From Cylicocyclus nassatus (Eukaryota; Nematoda; Chromadorea; Rhabditida; Strongylidae): a DNA stretch of 64,000 nucleotides. The DNA lies in NCBI GenBank assembly GCA_958299035.1, contig CATQJL010000112.1, positions 20,674,812 through 20,738,811 of the forward strand, in the 5' to 3' direction. The position numbers and the translations under genes were made by a program. Every line of letters starts with the position of its first letter. Position 1 is the stretch's first letter. Below are positions 34,088-46,663 of this stretch, piece after piece. The notes below the pieces were generated by a model. It did no database searches. It had not been told where the DNA came from and saw nothing but the letters and a program-made list of their open reading frames with translations.

Positions 34088-34412
34088 TCATCGATATTCG
34101 CAACTTTCTTTGAGCGCTTCACTTCCAAATTCAGTTCTCAATAAAGTTTTCAATTCTTCAAGGGATTCCGGAAGACCCTTCTTGATTTGCGGAATCATTT
34201 TCTTAAAATCCTCAGAAACTTTTCCAAGCAATCCGCATTCACCAAAGTCCACAGCAGAGAGCATCTAAAAGCATTAAAGTAATGTACAGTCAGTAAGACT
34301 AAGGAGTAAAATGGCAAACTAAGTATTCTCTTGTTTGGTCAACGTACTAGGATGGTAAGTAACAAGAAGGTAAGCTTGAAAATTCTCATTCTTGTCGAAC
34401 TGACGAAACTGC
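34088..34412 (-). CDS. Small predicted secreted peptide, two-exon model
   Basis: Exon 1 (34412-34348) follows TTTTTTCCAG, has ATG at 34389 and ends at CTA|GTACGT. Exon 2 (34264-34088) follows GCTTTTAG and ends in TGA. The intron is 83 bp and the join is in phase 0, giving 72 residues. The N-terminus MRIFKLTFLLLTIL plus the start of exon 2 forms a signal peptide, with a likely cut before GLLGK. The mature part of about 48 residues is amphipathic and charged (DFKKMIPQIKKG), with one Cys near the end. A TATATA word lies near 34443. I do not recognise the family. A frame overlapping the end (33916-34128) could mean a further exon or a frameshift. Confidence 0.5.
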
Positions 34413-34972
34413 CTGGAAAAAATATTATGAGAGTTTGAGCGGTATATAAAGCGGTTGATAAAACGACGAACAAACGGAAATTTTTTGACATAACAAAGGA
34501 ACAAATGAGGTAGGGGTTTAGGAACAAAATTTGTAGAATTGCTAGAATTGTGAACCAGGGCCGGGACAAAAGTGGCAAATACTCTGTGAAGCGAATACGC
34601 CTTTGCCGCTTCAATTTCACGATTCTATCCTTGTCACACCAAGTGCGCAAGCTATTTGATTAAGGTGCGTTTTTATCAAAAGCCGGGACCCGTTTATTTT
34701 TTTTGGAATTTAGAAAAGAGGAGAGCAAAATTTGAAGAGGAAGTCGTTCCAATGATCACTCAAGCGTCAGAATTTCTCTTTACATGCGAGAACTTTTTTA
34801 TTCCAATCTGCAAGCTCCTAAGGCATTTACTTCGACTTTGCATGAAGCGAAGCTGCACTCACTAGAGATTGTAAAGTTTGCACTTAAGTGCCTTTGTGCT
34901 GGCCAAGAAGCAAAGCAGTAGGATTGTGAAAAGAGAGTCGTTTTTAGCTCTGGAATTTATAATATATTAGGC

Positions 34973-35772
34973 TGGAAACTAAGTTTTGCAACTGGTTTCA
35001 TAACTTCATTCTCTTTGGATATGGCGCACTCAAACTTTGGCATCATGTAGAAGGCAATGTGAGTTACAATTGAGCACAAATTTTTTAAATTTTAAACACG
35101 AAATAGAAAAGTTTCAGGCGTTTTTCGAAAACCGGTGAAATTTGAGAATTTTTGGGGTTTCAAGCTAAAATGAAGCCTTTGGCAGCCTAGACCATGCGCA
35201 GTAATCCGGATTCGGCTACAAATTATTGTTGGAGATTGACTCCTTTGGTCTACTAAAAAAGAAACAAAATATATATGTCGAGATTTGGCGTCCTCATAAA
35301 GTCGAACGAGTCGATGTACGCAAAAGCCGTTGGGGACGACCGTCAATGACTAGAGAGTCCGAAGCTCAAATTCCGCCGAGACTTTACAAAGTAAGGTTAT
35401 TTGACCTGCCAAACGCGAATATCACAGTCATTTGTTGAATCAACGCCTTTTTCCTTGTTTAGGGTGAGACCCCATATCGTACACCTATAGTAATCCTACA
35501 AAAAAGCCCTTTTCACGCTATTTCACTATCGTTTTCGTGATCAGCATGTCGGATAACACCCCTATGCCAAGTTTCAGCGAAATCCGTCAAACTTTGAATT
35601 TTTTCCCTTCATACCATGCACCTCCCGTAACCCTCACTGCGACGTCAGAATTTGGTAGGACAGCAGCTGCGCTTGTAGCATATGTAAAAACCAACGCAGT
35701 GGCAAAATTTGAGTGCGCCATGTTGAGTGAGAGGGAAGTTAGGAGACCAGTTGCAAAACTTAGTTTCCAACC
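34973..35772. mobile_element. Mariner-derived foldback MITE
   Basis: Ends GGCTGGAAACTAAGTTTTGC / complement within TTAGG...CCTAA, TA at 34971-34972 and 35773-35774. The form TTAGGTTGGnAACTAAGT resembles published mariner terminal repeats. About 800 bp, arms of about 180 bp. The long plus frame across it (35537-36049) is a shadow. Confidence 0.7.
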
Positions 35773-36242
35773 TAATAAATGCACCTTTTCAATAAAGGCT
35801 GTACTAAGATACGAAAAGGAAAGGTCAAAATTTTTGTTTTACCTATCACACAATACCTTTACTCAGCATTGTATAAGCGGCTGCAAAATAGGTTATGTTA
35901 TGTTAACTGTAACGTTAACTGTAACTGTTAACTGTAATGGCAAAATAGTTTATGTTATGTCAACCGAGGGCTTACCCCCGTGGCCTCAATGGGATTATTG
36001 TGGAAGGCAAGCCCTACTACATTTGAGGCGAGAAATCGAGAGCGTATGACCGACACAGACACAATTTTCTTTTATACACTTGCCCTGTATCACTCATATG
36101 CGAGTACTTTTTTTAATCGCTTATTCAGAATCAGATTTGAAGATTTAGGTAAAGAAAGTCTTTGACAGCCTGTGACGAAAAGTTGTGTCGATCCTTGAAC
36201 CAGCCCGTAACTTTGATTGAAGTGTCCGTTGCTTGTGACTAA

Positions 36243-36707
36243 CAAGGGAGGTCGGATCAGTCGAAGTGGCCTTTTCAAATGGGTCATATACTATTTTGAA
36301 GAGCGTTAAACGCTGATTTCGAATCTTTCTTCGTTATCTGCCGAGCGCCTCTGGACGCCGAGTTATAAATGTTTTTTGGAGCGAAAAATGAACGCAGAAT
36401 TTAAGTGAAATTGACTATTACGGACTTTTCAGCGCCTAAATAGAGCAACATGTTGTATGAGTGTTTTGGGCAAAAGGTATCCTTTGAAATGGGGTGCTCT
36501 GGTAACCAACATTGGACCATTTGAGCAATTCTGACGAATTTTGCCCTAATTACGCATTCAATTTTTTAACCCAAAGAACGCTCATAACTCGGCGTCCAGA
36601 GGCGCTCGGCAGATAGCGAAGACAGATTCGGAACCAGCGTCCTAAGCTCTATAAGACAGTATACATTTTAAGATGAAATGCCACTTCGACCATGTATCCT
36701 TCCCTTG
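36243..36707. mobile_element. CAAGGGA-family foldback MITE, copy 1
   Basis: Ends CAAGGGAGGTCGGATC / complement, TAA at 36240-36242 and 36708-36710. Paired inner block CTCTGGACGCCGAGTTAT with GAGTTATGAGCG-type complement. A second family member is at 58350-58761; diverged relatives are at 43142 and 46280. Confidence 0.8.
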
Positions 36708-36710
36708 TAA

Positions 36711-38332
36711 GTGTGTCGAATGACACTCTTACTATACTTTCGGAGCTTTCAGATAATTCTGCCATTCGATGGAGAAAGTTTTTTTAATCATACAACAACC
36801 ATCAAATTACCCATTCGCATTGCCATTGATTGAATTTTGCAATGCTTAAAATCAAATGGTATTTTTATGAAAATGGCGCTCAAGATTATTTTTTTACCGA
36901 AAAGAAAGATGTCAAAATTTCTATGTTTTCCAAATAAAGCATCGCAAATGCAAATACTTACTTCGCTCAAGGCTTGATGAATGAACGCCGAAAATTCACT
37001 CCTCCCTAGAACTTGCGGCTTTTTGATAACATGCTGTGATTTTATGTCTAAACATGTAGGCACGGAGGCAAGGCAGTACTTTATGCCATTTTTCTAATTT
37101 TTAAAGAACGCAAAAGGTTTTTCTTCAATGCTCGTCGTTCCTATTCATAATACTTGTTAATTGAAATCGTCATATTGCGAATAAAAATTTTTTTGATGTT
37201 TATGGTGTACTCAAATGGTTACCACATTTAGCCGAAAATGCTAATGTAGTCGTGCAGCGCCTTGACAGCTCACGGCATTGCGATACGTTAAAAAGCGTCA
37301 AAATCTTGCTTTCAGTTTGGATTTACTAGTTACAGCAGTGCACATGAGAATAAATTGTTTTGCGAAATATCTTAGCATTATTGTACCTTACCACTTGTAA
37401 CAACATGATAACTATTTTGTACTTACAGAAATAAGATTTCTGTATTTTGTCATCTTAGTGCTTTGCATAGTGGCAGGCACATGTGATATAAAAGATTTTA
37501 CAAAACGTAAGGCAGCATGCATTGCATCTTGCGTATTCCAGGTACGCTTATACTCACGATAAAAGGTTGCAACTTAGCAGTAACAAATACTACTGTTTTC
37601 GGAGGTGTGGAACCGGACAGTGGAATTGCGTGAAGACCGCTATGCTCCAGATGCCGGTGAAGGAGCATTACTACACTTGTTTAAAAATGTGGGAATGAGA
37701 AATAAATGTATGAGAGCGATGTTAATGAGACACCACGGATATAACAAGTATTTCTAATAGAAAGACTAGCGATTCTAAAAGCTACTTACAGGTAAAGGTA
37801 AATTCATTTGGAAGCAAAAGAATAGTCATTCAAATTACGAGCTCATAATAATGAAAAGCATACAGCCCTCAGCCCATAAATAGAAAATACTGTCTTACAA
37901 GTAGCCTACAAACCATACCGGTAAAGTAACCCATAAGCCAGTTTGATTTTATAAAAAAGGACTACTGCCCTGTGGAACGTTTTTAGGATGTTTTAAGAAT
38001 ACTGCCCCAAGAACCGCCTACAACTCGATTTTAAAAATAATAACTCTGTGGGCCGCTCATAGATTGATATTCCTTGTTATTCCGCATGACTGCCCTCCTC
38101 CATTTTCACCCCTCCCAAAAAGCTTTAATTAGAAAGACTCTACTGGCCACTCACATTTATTGAAGGAAGCACTGTCCTGTGGGCCGCTTACCGACCGGTA
38201 AATATTGCGAAAATATTGATATGTAAGCTTCCACAATTCGATATTATAGCAAAAGCTGACCTACGAGGCTGCTTATCTATATCTGATATCATTCTTTATC
38301 AAGATGTAACTGTCCTATCCTATATGCTGCTT
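36711..38332. other. No supported gene
   Basis: AT-rich. A minus frame at 36788-37063 lacks splice support. CTGTGGGCCGCT recurs near 38046 and 38176 with diverged flanks. It may hold upstream exons of the gene starting at 38333. Confidence 0.3.
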
Positions 38333-39021
38333 ATGGACCGAATTGGCAGTTCTAACTACCCTACGAAACCCTATAACCCATATCAAAAAAGTGTCCAACA
38401 GGGCCCGGCACGATCGGTTTCTGGGGTTTTTGAAAACGAAGTCTCCCCTGACTATCGAAAGTTTTACGAGCTCCTCTCTGACCTACCTACTCAGGAGAAG
38501 ATGAAAACAAGAAAATTTACTAATCTGAAAGAAAAAACGTGAGATAACAGTGAAATTCCAAACTAGAGCTGAATACTACGCAAGCACAAGAGTTTGGCAT
38601 CGGAGCGCGATATTTATCAAAGCGATTTATGGAGAATTTAAAGCAAAAAACAAAAAAAAGCAATGATATGAAAATATCTTTATGCTCAGGGATAGATTTT
38701 TGACCGGAGAATCCGTCCATGATAGAAAAATCCAAAACATATGCGAAGTGACAGAACTACATGCTCCAGATGATCTCAGATCGTCTGGTGACTGTCTGGA
38801 GACAGATTTGGAAAAGGTAATACGTCACATAAGTTTTCGAATCTTTTTGCATAGTTCTTTTGCAAATAATATTCTAGGTATACAATTCAATTTCGGTGTC
38901 ATATGATTCTGTGTGCGCTGTAAACAAGCAATTTGTTCATTTTATTCTTGCTTTTAAATCGCGCGCACTTTTCGCCATACACGATAGAGCATGTCAATCG
39001 TGTGATAACCTGACCGTATAG
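38333..39021 (+). CDS. Unrecognised gene, three-exon model
   Basis: Exons 38333-38538, 38690-38816, 38878-39021 (TAG). Donors are AC|GTGAGA and AAG|GTAATA; acceptors are TATGCTCAG and ATATTCTAG. Joins are in phase (2, then 0), giving about 158 residues. Introns are 151 and 61 bp. The first exon has SPDYRKFYELLSDL and is Pro/Tyr-rich before it; the second is acidic with LRSSGDCLETDLEK; the third has three Cys and ends RACQSCDNLTV. No signal peptide is seen from this start, but the 5' end is uncertain because the frame is open further upstream. The antisense frame 38899-39177 is read as a shadow. Family unknown. Confidence 0.45.
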
Positions 39022-40008
39022 CTTGTGTTTGACAAAATGGCGCTTACTGTTGGTGCTCAGCCTCGATTCGTCAAAAACGATGTCTCTTTTGCTTATTGCT
39101 TCAAAAACGAAGTGTAGCCCGCTTCCAGACGATCTGTGCCGGGCCCTGGTGTCCCACGCCCACAAACCGATATTCAAAAAAAGGACTGCGGCCTTTCAAC
39201 ATGTAAGTGCAAAATCTTTCCATTCTTTATTACAGTATATTATTCTACTACTCCATGCATAGCAGTGAAAGTCAATTCAAATGCTGAAATTCGCACTGTA
39301 ATGTAGAGACAGTCTGCCGGAAATCGAAATTTGTAAAGTGATAGCTGCCGGCAGGTCAGCGAAGAAAATGGTGTGCTCTCTTAGGAAAATAAAAAGCCAG
39401 CATCGAACATGCTTTATCATACTGAGATGCTAACTGCATCCATGAGTTTAATTATTGCGGCAGTATCACACATATTTATCATAACTTACGTTTCAACCAA
39501 AAAATCAAAAATTCTACTTTTTCAAACCAAATTATTATCAATCATAATTGTTTTCTTTTCAATGGTTCCATTTTAAACAATTTTAACTTTGATCCTTAGC
39601 AGTTGATCTAAGTCAAAGGTTTATCAGCCGCAAATGTCAATGGTGGGTTCGCATTGCAAGTTATATACGAACTTCATATTAAGAATGAAAATTTTATCAT
39701 TTTTTGGTCTCTCGACACTAATGAGTCTTCTGCAAACGTGTTTGAATTAGACCCACCAAAACAGGTCTGAAATTTACTACTACCAGATACGTGATAAGGA
39801 ATGGGTCATAGGCTAACACCAGTACTCGCTATCTACTTCATGAGTATAAATCGAGGAACTGGTATTAGCCCGCATGGCTAACGTACTGCCATTGTATCGA
39901 TGATTGCTGTATTGCTACCTCTAAACAGTCGAAATAGACGAGCGCTTTGAAATTCTCAATTACCAGTCGCAGTATATAAAGCTCACACAAGAGAAACCAT
40001 GCAAATAA
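39022..40008. other. No supported gene; TATA-like word near the end
   Basis: No supported frame. A TATATAAA word lies at 39973-39980, about 18 bp before an ATG at 39999, a plausible core promoter for something downstream. Confidence 0.3.
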
Positions 40009-40266
40009 TGGCTGTTTTATCTCAGCGCACAAGGTCCATTGGCATCATTGTGTTTGAATGGTACCCGCAAAAAGAGCTGTAATAGCATCCTTTTTAATAA
40101 CCCATCCTATGTCTGTGAAACGTGCTGTAATCAAGAATATGTTCAAGACGGCAGTGCATGTGCTCTGAAGAAGGAGAGCGATGCAAGTCACGGAAATTGG
40201 CTTCGCAGATTCCATATAGTGATGATTACCATTGCTTACCGCGTACTCGCAACCTGCAATTGGTAA
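40009..40266 (+). CDS. Candidate cysteine-rich exon
   Basis: An open frame of 85 codons, most of it after a possible acceptor (TTTTATCTCAG, ending 40024). It has spaced cysteines (SCNSIL...YVCETCCNQEYV...SAC), as in small extracellular domains. There is no in-frame ATG upstream, so it would be an internal or terminal exon. The family was not recognised; a chance frame is possible. Confidence 0.3.
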   Translation, partial: WLFYLSAQGPLASLCLNGTRKKSCNSILFNNPSYVCETCCNQEYVQDGSACALKKESDASHGNWLRRFHIVMITIAYRVLATCNW

Positions 40267-41029
40267 CAATGTTCAAAATAAAATTTCACTATGCCTTCCA
40301 TTTTTCATCATTTGTTAACATCCATTGCCATAATTTGCTATACAGTGAGCAGTGTAGTTTATTCTTGACTCTAGCAAAAGGAACTTGGTGAAAGAAACTC
40401 CCAAATAGGTGCCTGAATTTGAGAGGAAGTATAGCCTAACAAAACACCTCAATCAATCTCATGAACTTCACGTAGTTTGATGCCAGTCTGACGCACTTAA
40501 CATACGACTAGATTTCACAGGGAGCAAAGAGTTCAACGGAAACACTTACGAAGATGGCATCTATACACAAATTACCGTCATCTGCACGCCTTCTTCTTGG
40601 ATATAACAAACTGATGTGCGACGAGGCCGAAATTTTGGAACAACTTATTGATTTGAAAGAAAATGGTTGTTGATACTCTTTTGTTTTACAACTCGATAAA
40701 CTTATCGACAATGCTAAGTAACAAACGTTTTCACCAATACCAGAATTAGTTGAAAAGCCTTGAGGTTATCGTGTTGATAAAGATGTCGTTCTTGAACTCA
40801 TCCAAGTTTTCTCCATATAGGATATAGCAAAAAAAATGCAATCTGCCATTTTGGATTTCTTGGTTAGAAAAGACAAGATTTTCTCACATTTCGGCGCAGA
40901 ACGTCAGACTGGCATCAAACTACGGAAAATTCATGAGACTACTTGATGTTTTTTAAACTTGCTTTGCTCAGTCGGATGGTAAGAATTCGCAACAAAAATA
41001 TTAGCATGATACTCTTCGAGTCGGGTCAG

Positions 41030-41984
41030 GTTACAGCGCTTGTGGTCTTAAAGAAGATTGAACATTGAGAACAAGGAAAGGAAGCGCACTTGTTATCCAG
41101 TATCTTGAAAAGGAGGAAGCTGATTGCTCATGAAACGTGAAGAATTGGGCTGATGCTATTCAATGGTTATGACGCTAAGACTACTAGTAAACGAAGTAGA
41201 TCCTTACGAATTGACTGCCTGTGAGCCACTGCAAGTATTTATGTATTGCTTATGCCACTGCCTCAAGCTGCCCAAACACACCAATCACAGAGTATCTTGA
41301 ATGTAAGTGTACACAGTTTGACAGCACCATTTTTTTCTGCAAACACTTTTCTGAATGCCCTGTTTCGTCATGGGTGATCAGCATGTCAGTTCGTTGGACT
41401 GAAACAATTAGTGGTCGTAGAGGTTTTTCTGTTGGAAAAATATTTTGCTCTAGACGTTGTTCTGAAATGCTATGAAAGAAGTCACAGCAGCTAAAGAGAT
41501 TGGGTTTCTCTAACGCAGAGCAGAAACGCTCGTCAGCCAGTTGCCAGTATTTGTCAAGAGCTAAGACTTGCTCGGTTTATATGAGTGCGAATTTCTTAAT
41601 TTTCAATTGTTTCATTGCGGAGATTGGTTCAATGCTGATTACTAATGACGATACAGGGAATTCAGAAGAGTGTTCGCAGAAAAAATGGTGCTGTCAAACT
41701 GTGTACACTTACATTCAAGATACTCTGCGATTGGTGTGTTTGGGCAGCTTGAGGCAGAGGCATAAGCAGGACATAAATACTTGCAGTGGCTCACAGGCAA
41801 TCAATTCGCAAGGATCTAATTCGTTCACTAGTATTTTAGCGTCATAACCGTTGAATGGCATCAGCCCAATTCTTCACGTTTCATAAGCAACCAGTTTTCT
41901 CCTTTTGCAGATACTGCATAACAAGTGCGCTTCCTTTCCTTGTTCACAATGTTCAATCTTCTTTAAGACCACAAGCGCTGTAAC
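41030..41984. mobile_element. Foldback element, about 955 bp
   Basis: Outer arms start GTTACAGCGCTTGTGGTCTT and pair with the right end. Long inner pairings include CAAGCTGCCCAAACACACC with GGTGTGTTTGGGCAGCTTG and TTTGACAGCACCATTTTT with its complement. The loop lies near 41480-41540. No target duplication identified. Frames at 41221-41475 and 41500-41847 mirror each other and are not genes. Confidence 0.8.
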
Positions 41985-42426
41985 TTCCGCTCTCCGCGCT
42001 TCTCAGTTAGGTGATCATACAAATTTTAGTTCAAACTTTTCTTTAATACACGTGGGAACTTGAAACAAATATGAAGCTTCTATTTTTCCTTTTTTTCCGA
42101 GAGCTTGTTTAATAGCAATAACGAACACTATGAAGTGTGCAAATCAGCCCCATACCTAGAGATTTCGATGTATGAACAGGGTAGAATTTCCAGACCTGCT
42201 TAGCTAACAGTTCGTAGATTTTGCGGAGCAGCTAAATGTAAACAGATCTTCAGTAGTCTCTAGAAACCCCGGATCCACGTATGTTGTGAGTTTCAAACCA
42301 GAAGAGATAGGCAAAAAGCACCTATATAAGAAATATATTCAAACTATATTTCTAAGTAACTCCTATATTTAAATGTAATATTGGAGGATGCAAAATCCTG
42401 AAGTCGTGATCTCATCAATATTTTTT

Positions 42427-42828
42427 ACTAGTTGGCTTTCCCGGTCCAGCCCGGGCCTTGTTCCGTTCACTTGCACTGCAAGCCCCCCCCCCCCCCTTAT
42501 ATGTTATGGATGACTTACCCTAGGGACATCCGCTTCAACCGCATCCTCGTGATAATGAGGTTAAAATGAGCTTCACCGCCCTCCTTTACAGATTATGGGA
42601 AAATGCTTGACTGAACATGATAAGCCTTCAATTCCTTAGAAAAACGTAAACAAATCAATAAATCGATAGAAGGACCAAACTAATCGCCGCAAAAAGTAGC
42701 CTATCATCTGCGCAGGGGTCGAAAACATATGTGTGCAAAGTTTCAGCTGAATTGGTTGAGCGGCGCGCATTTCTACAACGCACATACCCTCCAAACTGAC
42801 AATTTTTGAGTTTTATATATATATAGAT
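42427..42828 (+). repeat. Dispersed repeat with CCCGGGCC head and ATATATA tail
   Basis: Starts with ACTAGTTGGCTTTCCCGG and CCAGCCCGGGCC, has a 14-base C run, then GTGCAAAGTTTCAGCTGAAT near 42735, and ends in TTTATATATATATAG. This head/tail layout recurs in many invertebrate genomes as a non-coding repeat; I cannot name its family. Confidence 0.45.
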
Positions 42829-42993
42829 GTGGGTACGCTATATCCTCGTGGTTAAGTGTGCTTCTCCCGTCCACTGTTTATTCCCCTGAAGCTTTGGATT
42901 AGGTGATATCATGTTTTGTCTTGTTTTGTTTTATGTTTTGTTGTTATCAACGCTTAATATAAATTTTCCAAAAATTGTGTAATTTCACACTGA

Positions 42994-43127
42994 TTTGAAT
43001 TGGGTGATTACTAGTACTGACGAAAGTAAGAGCTCATTGGGCGTTCATGCTTCAGGAGAATTTGAATTGGGTGATTACTAGTACTGACGAAAGTAAGAGC
43101 TCATTGGGCGTTCATGCTTCAGGAGAA
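42994..43127. repeat. Exact 67-bp tandem duplication
   Basis: Two identical 67-bp units (42994-43060 and 43061-43127) starting TTTGAATTGGGTGATTACTA. No difference seen, so the duplication is recent or the assembly repeats itself here. Confidence 0.95.
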
Positions 43128-43141
43128 ATTAGACTATCTTA

Positions 43142-43345
43142 TAAGGGAAGATTCCAATTTGAGGTGGCGAATTGGAATGAACAGCATATCGTTAGATGCG
43201 TCTTTACGAGCTGAATCCCAAATCTATCTTTCATAACTGCGATGCCGTTCTCTGGAAAAAGTTATGAGCGATAAAAATGTCAAGTAATTGGGGTTTCAAT
43301 GCACAATGTGCTTCAAAATCCAACTTGGGAGTGCATGGCTAGCAA
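43142..43345. repeat. CAAGGGA-family MITE fragment
   Basis: Reads TAAGGGAAGATTCC then AATTTGAGGTGGCGAATTGG. It aligns in inverted orientation with the centre of the giant palindrome (46460-46666), sharing TCCAACTTGGGAGTGCAT. The right end was not found. Confidence 0.6.
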
Positions 43346-44886
43346 AAACTAGCTCCCTCGCGCAAATGCTTGGAACTCTTCACAGTTTTGGCTGCAAGAA
43401 TTTGCAGACAGCATGTCCTAATCTCCATTGTGGTTTGCCATGTAGTCAGGGCGTATGTATTCAAAGCACCAAATTAATCTTCTCTGCACTCTCAATAAGC
43501 TGAGAACGAAATTGAGAAATTCAAAAAAATGATCTTTTCATTAGGCGAGACATATAGGTGGACAACTGGCTTTTTGATGACGGAAAATTCTGAGTATCCA
43601 GAATGTGAGAATAGAGGCTTGAAGCTATTCTCCCACAAAAAATCTTTATAACTATCTGCTATTTAAATTGTTATAGAGCTCGAATTTGCATGTCATAACC
43701 AATATTTATAAGCTAACCTAACAATTAGCAACTTTGACAAGTTATAGGTTCTGATCGTATACAGAGTTGAGTAAAAGGTCAGGCACAAGTCTTTCGGATT
43801 TGACCCTCCCCCTTCCAGGAAAGCCCCCAAACGATTCCCTCTTGATCCTCTCCACCTCCGAAACGTCAGAGTGTGACACTCTGGAGGAGACGAGTCTGTC
43901 CTGCAGAGTTTTTGAATTTTAGGGGACTGTATGATCGCTTTTCTGTGATTGCACATTACAAGCACACGCAATTTTACGACGGTTAATGTGAATCACCCTA
44001 TTGAACGAGCCAGAATTTCCCCGGGGTGGCGTGTTTTGCTCCAAATTTTCGAGGCAAGAAGAGGCTATGAGATCAATACCCTTACCAGGAATGGAGTGAT
44101 TTCTGAATTTTGAAGACAAGTCAAGTAGGTCAGGCGCAAGGCTACAAAAATGAGGCGGCCTGACCTTTTGAGTGGTTGCGCCGATTCCATTAACTTTATC
44201 TCCGAAAGCGTTTTTCATCCAATTTTTATGTAATTCGCTAGCACAAACTTCGAACATTCTACAGTGGGTTTTGAGCTTAGCTCGACTTGTTTCGGCTCTG
44301 TGGTAACTCGCCGAGTTGACGCGCTCATGGTGAAAAACGCGATGTTTGAAATATTGCCAATACTTCCTAACCCACTATTCGGAAGCGATATGAATTCTAA
44401 TTTCTAGTATAGACTGATAGGGAACTTTACTTTGTTACGAGTATAAAAAAGCTGACTTCCTTCACTTTTAAAACCAGGTTGATCATGTTCGAATTTCGGG
44501 ATTTTTAGACGATAGAAAACGCTAGAAAATGTAATAGGTAATGGTCTGTAGTGCTAGTAGATGTGATTTGATAGGCTAATCAAGGACTATACTCAATTTA
44601 CACTGCAAGCTTCTTTGGTGACCTTCTAGTGTCAGGCAAGGGATGGAGAATTGAAATTTGGCTGAAACTTCGATGGAGTCAACAATTCTATTGGAGTTGT
44701 GATATACATGAGCTATAAAGCTTTTCTTCTTCACCTTACTCGATCGTAGTATTTCCTTAGTTTTGAGCGAATTCGATTTTTGGTTACGACCTCCCTCCCC
44801 CCCCCCCCTTTAGCTTACCACCAAACGACCCCCAAGTCGGGGGCGCCTGACCTCACGCTAAACCCTGCTTTCAATTCAAAGCGCTC
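43346..44886. other. No supported gene
   Basis: Frames at 43693-43971 and 43919-44257 (minus) lack splice support. CCTCCCCC-rich words near 43805 and 44795 and a GTGTGACACTC hairpin at 43870 hint at an old repeat. Confidence 0.35.
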
Positions 44887-46279
44887 AGTCTGCATCGGAA
44901 TTAGACGCTAGGTTGCAGAGGACGATACTTCTTCTATATCCGGTGAGGACTTTTCGAAAAGCGGTGCTCTTTTCTTTTCTGATTAAGACGGAGACGTCGA
45001 AAGATAAGGCTATGATTAAAAGAAAAATAAACGTCGCTAGACAGACTTGTTAGGCACAGAAGTCATCAGATTTACAACAAATGTTAATGTCTCATGAAAA
45101 GGTGGTTGCGCGGACTCGTTTTGTTTAGGCTTTCTAAGGTGCACGCAAAAGGTGGTCGAAAAAACAAGACTTCGGCTGTCACTGAGAAAATTAGGGCAAA
45201 TGGCAACTGATGCAAGAACCTTTGAGAATGCCAGAGATTTTCAGAGCATGTAGGCTCGTCAATCGAATTAGGAGTTGCGGAAACCAAGAGTTTGCCACGC
45301 CATCTCCCCGGCGTCCCTAAAGCATCTTATCCTTTTAACATGGTCAAATCGTTTCAATTCCTAGTAGCAACCGTGATCCTTCGGAATCGTGGGCCCTCTA
45401 CATAGGGATAACGAGCTAATCTTTATTGCACGAGAATTACTCCTCATACTCTGACTTTCTTTCCGCATGAGTCGCGTGAAATTAGCGTACGAGCGGACAC
45501 ACAATGGCCGTTCGTCCGCAGAATGCGCTTGCGTGATGCGCGAATTTCGCGCCGCTGGTACGCTTTTAGGCTCAGCTGGTACGGAACTTTAGTCTTCATG
45601 CCGCTATTGGGCCATATATGACTTCATGCCGCTGGCACAACGTTTTTGTGTTCACGCCGTCAAGGCGGATTTTCTGTCCTCACGCGGCTAGTACGGCATT
45701 TTTAATGTGATTTTCTAGCCAAAATTTAAGAACCATTATTTTTCTGCTTTAGCAAATACTTTACACTGAGTCATTTAAATCGGCAATTCAGTACATTTGG
45801 CATCGAAATGATTCAATTACATAACGTAACGCTATAAATATGGAGAAAGTCTATGGAAAGCACATCGAACTATCTAAGCCTTGTAGTGCCACATATCATC
45901 CCAGATCGGAAGATAATATACAGTATAGCAAGAACATGATGATACAGTCATTTGCAGTAATAAAGAAGGAGAAAATAAAACTTTGAGCACAATAAGCGAC
46001 GGATGAATAGGATAAAGTTATGGAAAGACTTAACGGCTCTCTTCTTCAAACAAGATCGATGTCGAACTCAGGTTTCGCTTGTTGAGACTGAGCTGCTGTC
46101 GGCGTTTTGGCTGGGTGCGAGGGTGCCTTGTGACGTTGTTTGGAATGTCAGACCTCAGACCTGCTACAAAACAAACCTTGAACTCAGGTGCAAGACAATT
46201 TACATTGTTTGGAATCCATCTTTTCGCGCTGTGCCGTCACCATTTTGAATGTGTTTTAACTAGTTAACTTGTTCTCACA

Positions 46280-46663
46280 AGGGATTGTTTTTGATGAACT
46301 AATTCTCGTGGTATGGTGCTGTATATTTGTCAAATTTGGACTTTTCATTGCCAAAGCTTTTACTAGAGAACTTTAGTTGTTTTAGTTATTAAAAAACACT
46401 TATTTGTGTTTCCCATGAATGTGAGCATTCATTGAAACCAATACACACAAGATTATGTGGTTATGCACTCCCAAGTTGGATTTTGGAGCATATTATGCAT
46501 TGAAATCCTAGTGACTTAACTTTTTTAATCGTTTATAACTTTCTGCAAAAAACGGCATTGCAGATATGGAAGATAGATTTGGAATTAGCTCGTATAGGTG
46601 CATCTAATGATCTGCGGCTCATTCCAGTTCGCCACCTTAAGTTGGGATCGTTCCCTTGTATGA
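46280..46663. mobile_element. CAAGGGA-family element at the palindrome centre
   Basis: CAAGGGATTG at the left and CGTTCCCTTG at the right. It resembles 43142-43345 in inverted orientation. It separates the two arms and would form the loop of the foldback. Confidence 0.6.

Noticed and set aside
35537..36049. 170-codon plus frame
   Set aside because: It crosses the right arm of the mariner-like MITE and includes GTTAACTGTAAC simple repeats; no domain or splice evidence.
38899..39177. Minus frame with DESRLSTNSKRHF, reminiscent of a Tc1-type transposase
   Set aside because: The similarity is only a few residues, and the frame lies antisense to exon 3 of a better supported gene model.
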